A stretch of DNA of 64,000 bases from Rhizoctonia solani. Lineage: Eukaryota; Basidiomycota; Agaricomycetes; Cantharellales; Ceratobasidiaceae. A model generated the notes under the pieces. That model was not told where the DNA came from, did no database searches, and saw only the letters and a program-made list of their open reading frames with translations. The stretch covers positions 1,054,001 to 1,118,000 of the forward strand of contig NC_057378.1 of NCBI RefSeq assembly GCF_016906535.1, read 5' to 3'. A program made the translations under genes and the position numbers. Below are positions 60,299 to 64,000 of this stretch, one piece after another. Numbering within the stretch: position 1 is the first letter of the stretch; each line of letters starts with the position of its first letter.

Positions 60299-61494
60299 TC
60301 AAATGGAGCAAGGTGTCTTGTTAGAAGCAGCCGCGCAGCGCGAGTTGAACTGGCTAGCTGAGAGCGACGTCGAGTTGAAATAAGCCTGAGAAATTTAGAG
60401 TTAAGCCTCTGCATTGATATTATCAGAGGATGAATCTAACCTTGATGTAGTAGATGTTGGCGATGGCATCCTGAGTTGGCGGGCCTTTGGTCCAGCCAGA
60501 GCCACCATCGGACCAAACGTTGGCAAGGATAGAAGAAGCAACGGTAGGAGAGTTCTTAGAAACAGTCTATGTCGATCTCAGCGTCAGTACCAGTTGAGAA
60601 ATGCAGTGCCCTACGAAATACGTACCGATTTCAAGGAACCATCGTAGTAGTACTTGGTAGAGCCAGGAAGCCAATCGAGGCGGTGCTCATGGAAAGCTCT
60701 GATTTAGAGGAATATTTATCAATTTGAGTGCTAGGGGAAGATAGGCTCTCCAAACTCACGTAAAGTCTGCACCTGGGATAACGACAGCCTTGTATGCGTT
60801 AGGGTCTGTGTTACCGTTGATCAATCCAGGTTGGTTGGTTTGGTGTACGCGTTGGTAATAGTCCGAGTCCGAACTCAAGAATTCTGCACTGATGTTAGAA
60901 ATCATCCCGAAGACGACAGGTTTGGATGTCGACTTACCGATATCGGCTTCTTGAGTATCGCTCTTGTAGGTGAAGAATCCGAAGCACACACCAGGTACCT
61001 AATATGATCCCAATTCAATCCTATGGTTCTCTCGAGCAGGGAACTTAGCTAACCTTGGGAACCGTAGCTCTCATCCTGAAAGTGCCATAAAGAATATCTT
61101 CACGTGTGGTGCCAATTCCACCGACTTGAACTCGCCCACTGCCAGAGTACGCGGAGGTCTTGATTCCTAGACCATCGTTGTACGCGTATACGTTGTTGGC
61201 GGTGTATTGCATTCCGTACGGAACGTTTGCATGGTCTTCTTGCCATGTGAATTTATAGTAGTTCTGGCTCAAGACAGATTCTGCGCCAGCCGTAAAATCG
61301 GAGACAATAGACTCCCGCTATGATTATGTAGCCTGTCAGTATATAATTTAGAAAAGGACCTTTATTACACGAACCCATACTGCGCCAGTAGAATCCTTAT
61401 ACCCGCAGGCACAAGTATTGGATTGACGCTCGGTCAAAGTTGCAGCGGACGCTACGGCGGCGGCTAAAGGAGCAAGTAGTAAAGTGCGAACCAT
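60299..61494 (-). CDS. GH16 glucanase, copy 2
   Basis: Paralogue of copy 1. Signal peptide MVRTLLLAPLAAAVASAATL, then CACGYKDSTGAVW, SVLSQNYYKFTWQEDHANVP, GTFRMRATVPKV, CFGFFTYKSDT. Splicing gives QEADIEFLSSDSDYYQRVHQ with the GH16 E-x-D-x-E motif. The end reads RCAAASNKTPCSI with TGA at 60299. Seven or so introns at the same places as in copy 1. A TATATATA lies about 70 bp upstream (61563-61570). No frame breaks. The pair arose by tandem duplication; substrate (mixed-linkage or beta-1,3 glucan) cannot be told. Confidence 0.9.
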
Positions 61495-62278
61495 GGTCGT
61501 GAAGCTGGTAAAAATCACTGAAAGGTGTTGTAATGTTGTTGAGAGTTCAAGCAGAGGGGCGGTATATATACCTCTAAGCTTCACCTCCGAAACCTTGAAA
61601 CCGACGCGATCCGGGCCAGATCGACGATGCCAGTGCTCGCCATATTTTTCTGAATTGAGAACAAGCCGAAGTCCATCAATCAAGTCGCCTAGGTACGCGA
61701 TACATTCGAAATGTCCTAATCCGGAATTTGCGTGGTTCCGCGCCAACGAAGACGGTCGATGTCACCTCCCATGTCAACGCCTCCAATAATTAGCAAGCTT
61801 GATCGGCACACCGCCTACCGGGTTAATCGGCTCAAATTATCCCCAGGCTTGCAAGCATATTGAAAATTTCACTACAGCAGTTCGCCGAACTTGATGTGGT
61901 TCGCCCAATAGGCTGAGTGTTGAAGAGTTTCGCCTTTTAAGACACAACAGCAAAAATGGCAAACGACAAGACTTTTGTCTCTCGAGGTACCGAGAAACAC
62001 AATATTTCAGCATCACGTCAATATTGAAAGTCCATGGCCAGCAATGGTAGTGTTATGGGAATTCGAGGAGTCTCTGGGAGTCGTTCCAGTGAGCCGGTAG
62101 GTTTGAGTTTGACTAAAGATGTTACACATGTAACAAATAACGTTACCGTGCTGGATTATACTATAGCTAAATTACGAGGTGCCTCACCCGAGTGTTATTG
62201 TTTGATGGGCAGTACATGTTGCCTTTGAACATAACCAATCCAATATATTTCTAACGTTCACTATAATAGGTTTTTAAT
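61495..62278. other. Intergenic
   Basis: About 780 bp; promoter of GH16 copy 2 and 3' flank of the rhamnosidase gene. No further gene seen. Confidence 0.4.
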
Positions 62279-64000
62279 TCAATCATTGAATACAACAAGG
62301 ATAAAATGATTCCCCTCGCCTAAATCTTCAATCATCAAATGGTGGGAGTCCTCCCGACGAGGCGTCACCTTGCCAAATGAATCGACAGATGCTAATTCAT
62401 TTCCTACCCCACTGATGATTTTTTGTCCGTTGATTCGAACCTCATAGCTCTGAGCTTCATTCCATAAGACGGGCACCCCGACAACGCCGTGCGTACCAGC
62501 TGGCGCCTTGATCGCTAACTCAAGCGACCAAGGTGAGGTCTTTGACCACCCTGAGGTAAGCAGCTGACCGTTCGAGCTCGATACTCCAGCTACCGCGTAA
62601 TCAAGGTCCACCTTGGCCTCGGGTATGACGGACCAGGTAGTGTGTTCTGCGTTGGTAAACCGAAGGCCAACGACGTTACGCGATAGAACGATGGATGGAC
62701 CGGATGCCCAAGGATGGGCGTGAGAAATATAGGATGGGTCATACGCCTGGGAATTGCTCTTCAAGTGAGCCGGTACGTCCTTTGAATTAAACCAGAACAT
62801 GTGCTCACTTGGAATGGGTAATAACAGCGACCGTCCTTATAGTAGCCTTCGATGAGAGAAGACTGCACCCCATATGGTGAATTCCAGACATAGCACCATA
62901 GCAAATGGATCAGATCAAGTGCTCGCTGGGCCTCTCCCGCCTCAAAATGGGCAAGAAGCTCGAATCCCGAAATAAACGTAGAAATCATGCCAGGTGACTG
63001 ATCGAAATTGTTAGCGGCGATTGTATGCGTGTTCCCTCTGAAAATATCTCTACCTCTGGAGCAACAGTGCCGAAATCGTTCCAGTTCCGCTTCAGGCCGG
63101 AACTAACACGGGCCGCCTTCTCTTGGCTGTCAGTCACGCTAAACCATACGGCTAGACTGTTCCCGTCTTGTGGCGTTAAAGTTGATGTTGTATTGTCCCT
63201 GTACATTCCCTCCCATCATCCCAGAGCTTGAAATTAATTGCATCCTTGACGCTATTGGCCAGCTGTACACATATAATATAAGTATATGGCTAAAAGCATT
63301 CGCGAGAGTAATCAGCCTTACGTCGGTCCAAAGCGGCACTTTATCCCATTCGCCTAATTCTTGGCCAAGTTCTGCCATTCTCTGCAGCGCACGTACAAAT
63401 ATGCAATTGGCGGCTAAGTTGTACCCTCCCTGATCGACACGGCCCCAATCGAGTTTGTGATCAACCCAGAGCAGTCCCGGTTTCCCCTGGGACTTCGGCC
63501 CACCGTTCAATTTTCTGATGCTAAACTCAATTGCACGCTGTGCACCTTGCCAGAGCGAGACTTCGCCTCCAGAGACATGGCGTCGGGGTTTCAAAAGCCA
63601 GTCCTTGTCGCCTCCTGCGTAGAAGTAAGTGTCGTACAATACGACCATCGACCACAAATGATAAGTATCAGACCCCCATTCATCAATGGGAGGTGCCGCA
63701 TATGGCATTTGTCCAGTTAGAGGGTCTTGTTGTGCGAAGAGCCATTCAAGGCCAGTCTGGGAAGACTTGGCGTCGTTTAGTGTGTAATGTTGTGCTGTTG
63801 TACTGATAGCACGATCGCCAGCCCCTATTACGATGGTTTGAGGCTTCAGTGTTTAGTGAGAAAGCAGCTTATTCACTCACACACTGTTCGGTCTCTTCTG
63901 GCACCATCAGTCAATACAGCCTCGCCGGTCCCGGCAGGAGCTGAATTATCATAGCCATAGCGTTCCATGAAATGATCATGCCCTCGCCCAGTATTGGGTG
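62279..64000 (-). CDS. GH78-like alpha-L-rhamnosidase, partial (5' end outside window)
   Basis: Six-hairpin glycosidase that would remove rhamnose from pectin (rhamnogalacturonan) or glycosides. The window holds the C-terminal half: KDWLLKPRRHVSGGEVSLWQ, GKPGLLWVDHKLDWGRVDQG, LAVWFSVTDSQEKAARV, FISGFELLAHFEAGEAQRAL, SSLIEGYYKDGRCYYP, HAHPWASGPSIVLSRNVVGL, and a final beta-domain SWSKTSPWSLELAI-like region ending ILVVFND with TGA at 62279. The HAHPWASGP segment is typical of the family. At least five introns. The start lies beyond 64000 because the gene is on the minus strand. No frame breaks seen. Family placement by motifs; not checked by search. Confidence 0.75.

Noticed and set aside
1..64000. 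CRISPR arrays, rRNA, autonomous transposon genes
   Set aside because: No regularly spaced repeats, no rRNA sequence, and no reverse transcriptase, integrase or transposase motif was seen in the translated frames.

Overview
The window is nuclear DNA of a filamentous basidiomycete. Nearly every gene is split by many introns of about 50-60 nt, and the gene set (secreted pectinases, other glycoside hydrolases, paralogous F-box proteins, epoxide hydrolases, MFS transporters) fits an Agaricomycete. The polygalacturonases and general style suggest a plant-associated Ceratobasidiaceae fungus such as Rhizoctonia; this species guess is inference.

Layout. 0.4-1.8 kb: polygalacturonase PG1 (-). 2.9-3.5 kb: small unrecognised gene (-). 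5.4-7.2 kb: tRNA-Glu(CTC), a glutaredoxin-like gene and, 14 bp after its stop, a ZCCHC8-like zinc-knuckle/PSP gene. 7.7-12.0 kb: MFS sugar transporter and a single-pass membrane protein. 12-17.6 kb: gene-poor. 17.6-21.3 kb: PCNA with a large charged insertion, tRNA-Glu(CTC), and a C2-domain protein. 21.9-22.9 kb: unrecognised secreted protein. 24 kb: a 244-bp tandem duplication. 26.8-28.8 kb: phosphate transporter. 29.2 kb: tRNA-Glu(TTC). 31.3-37.6 kb: PG2, farnesyltransferase beta subunit, tRNA-Glu(TTC), PG3. 37.9-40.4 kb: CIR_N/LENG1-like splicing protein, tRNA-Glu(CTC), small Cys-rich GPI-type protein. 41.5-48.8 kb: three tandem F-box paralogues. 48.9-64 kb: hydrolase block with GH35 beta-galactosidase, two epoxide hydrolases, two GH16 glucanases and a GH78-like rhamnosidase that runs off the window.

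The pectin/hemicellulose enzymes (three GH28, GH35, GH16 pair, GH78) could act together on plant cell walls, with the sugar transporter taking up products. The rest is housekeeping: DNA replication, prenylation, RNA processing, phosphate uptake and Glu-tRNA supply.

Sequence quality. Many genes (PG1-3, farnesyltransferase, GH35, epoxide hydrolases, F-box genes, CIR_N protein and others) have reading frames broken by the loss of single bases in short homopolymer runs, while neighbours such as PCNA, the phosphate transporter, the C2 protein and both GH16 genes are clean. I read most breaks as consensus errors, not as gene death. The most unusual biology is the PCNA insertion, followed by four GC-AG introns, the five tRNA-Glu genes, the very tight gene pair at 6.0 kb, and the F-box array.
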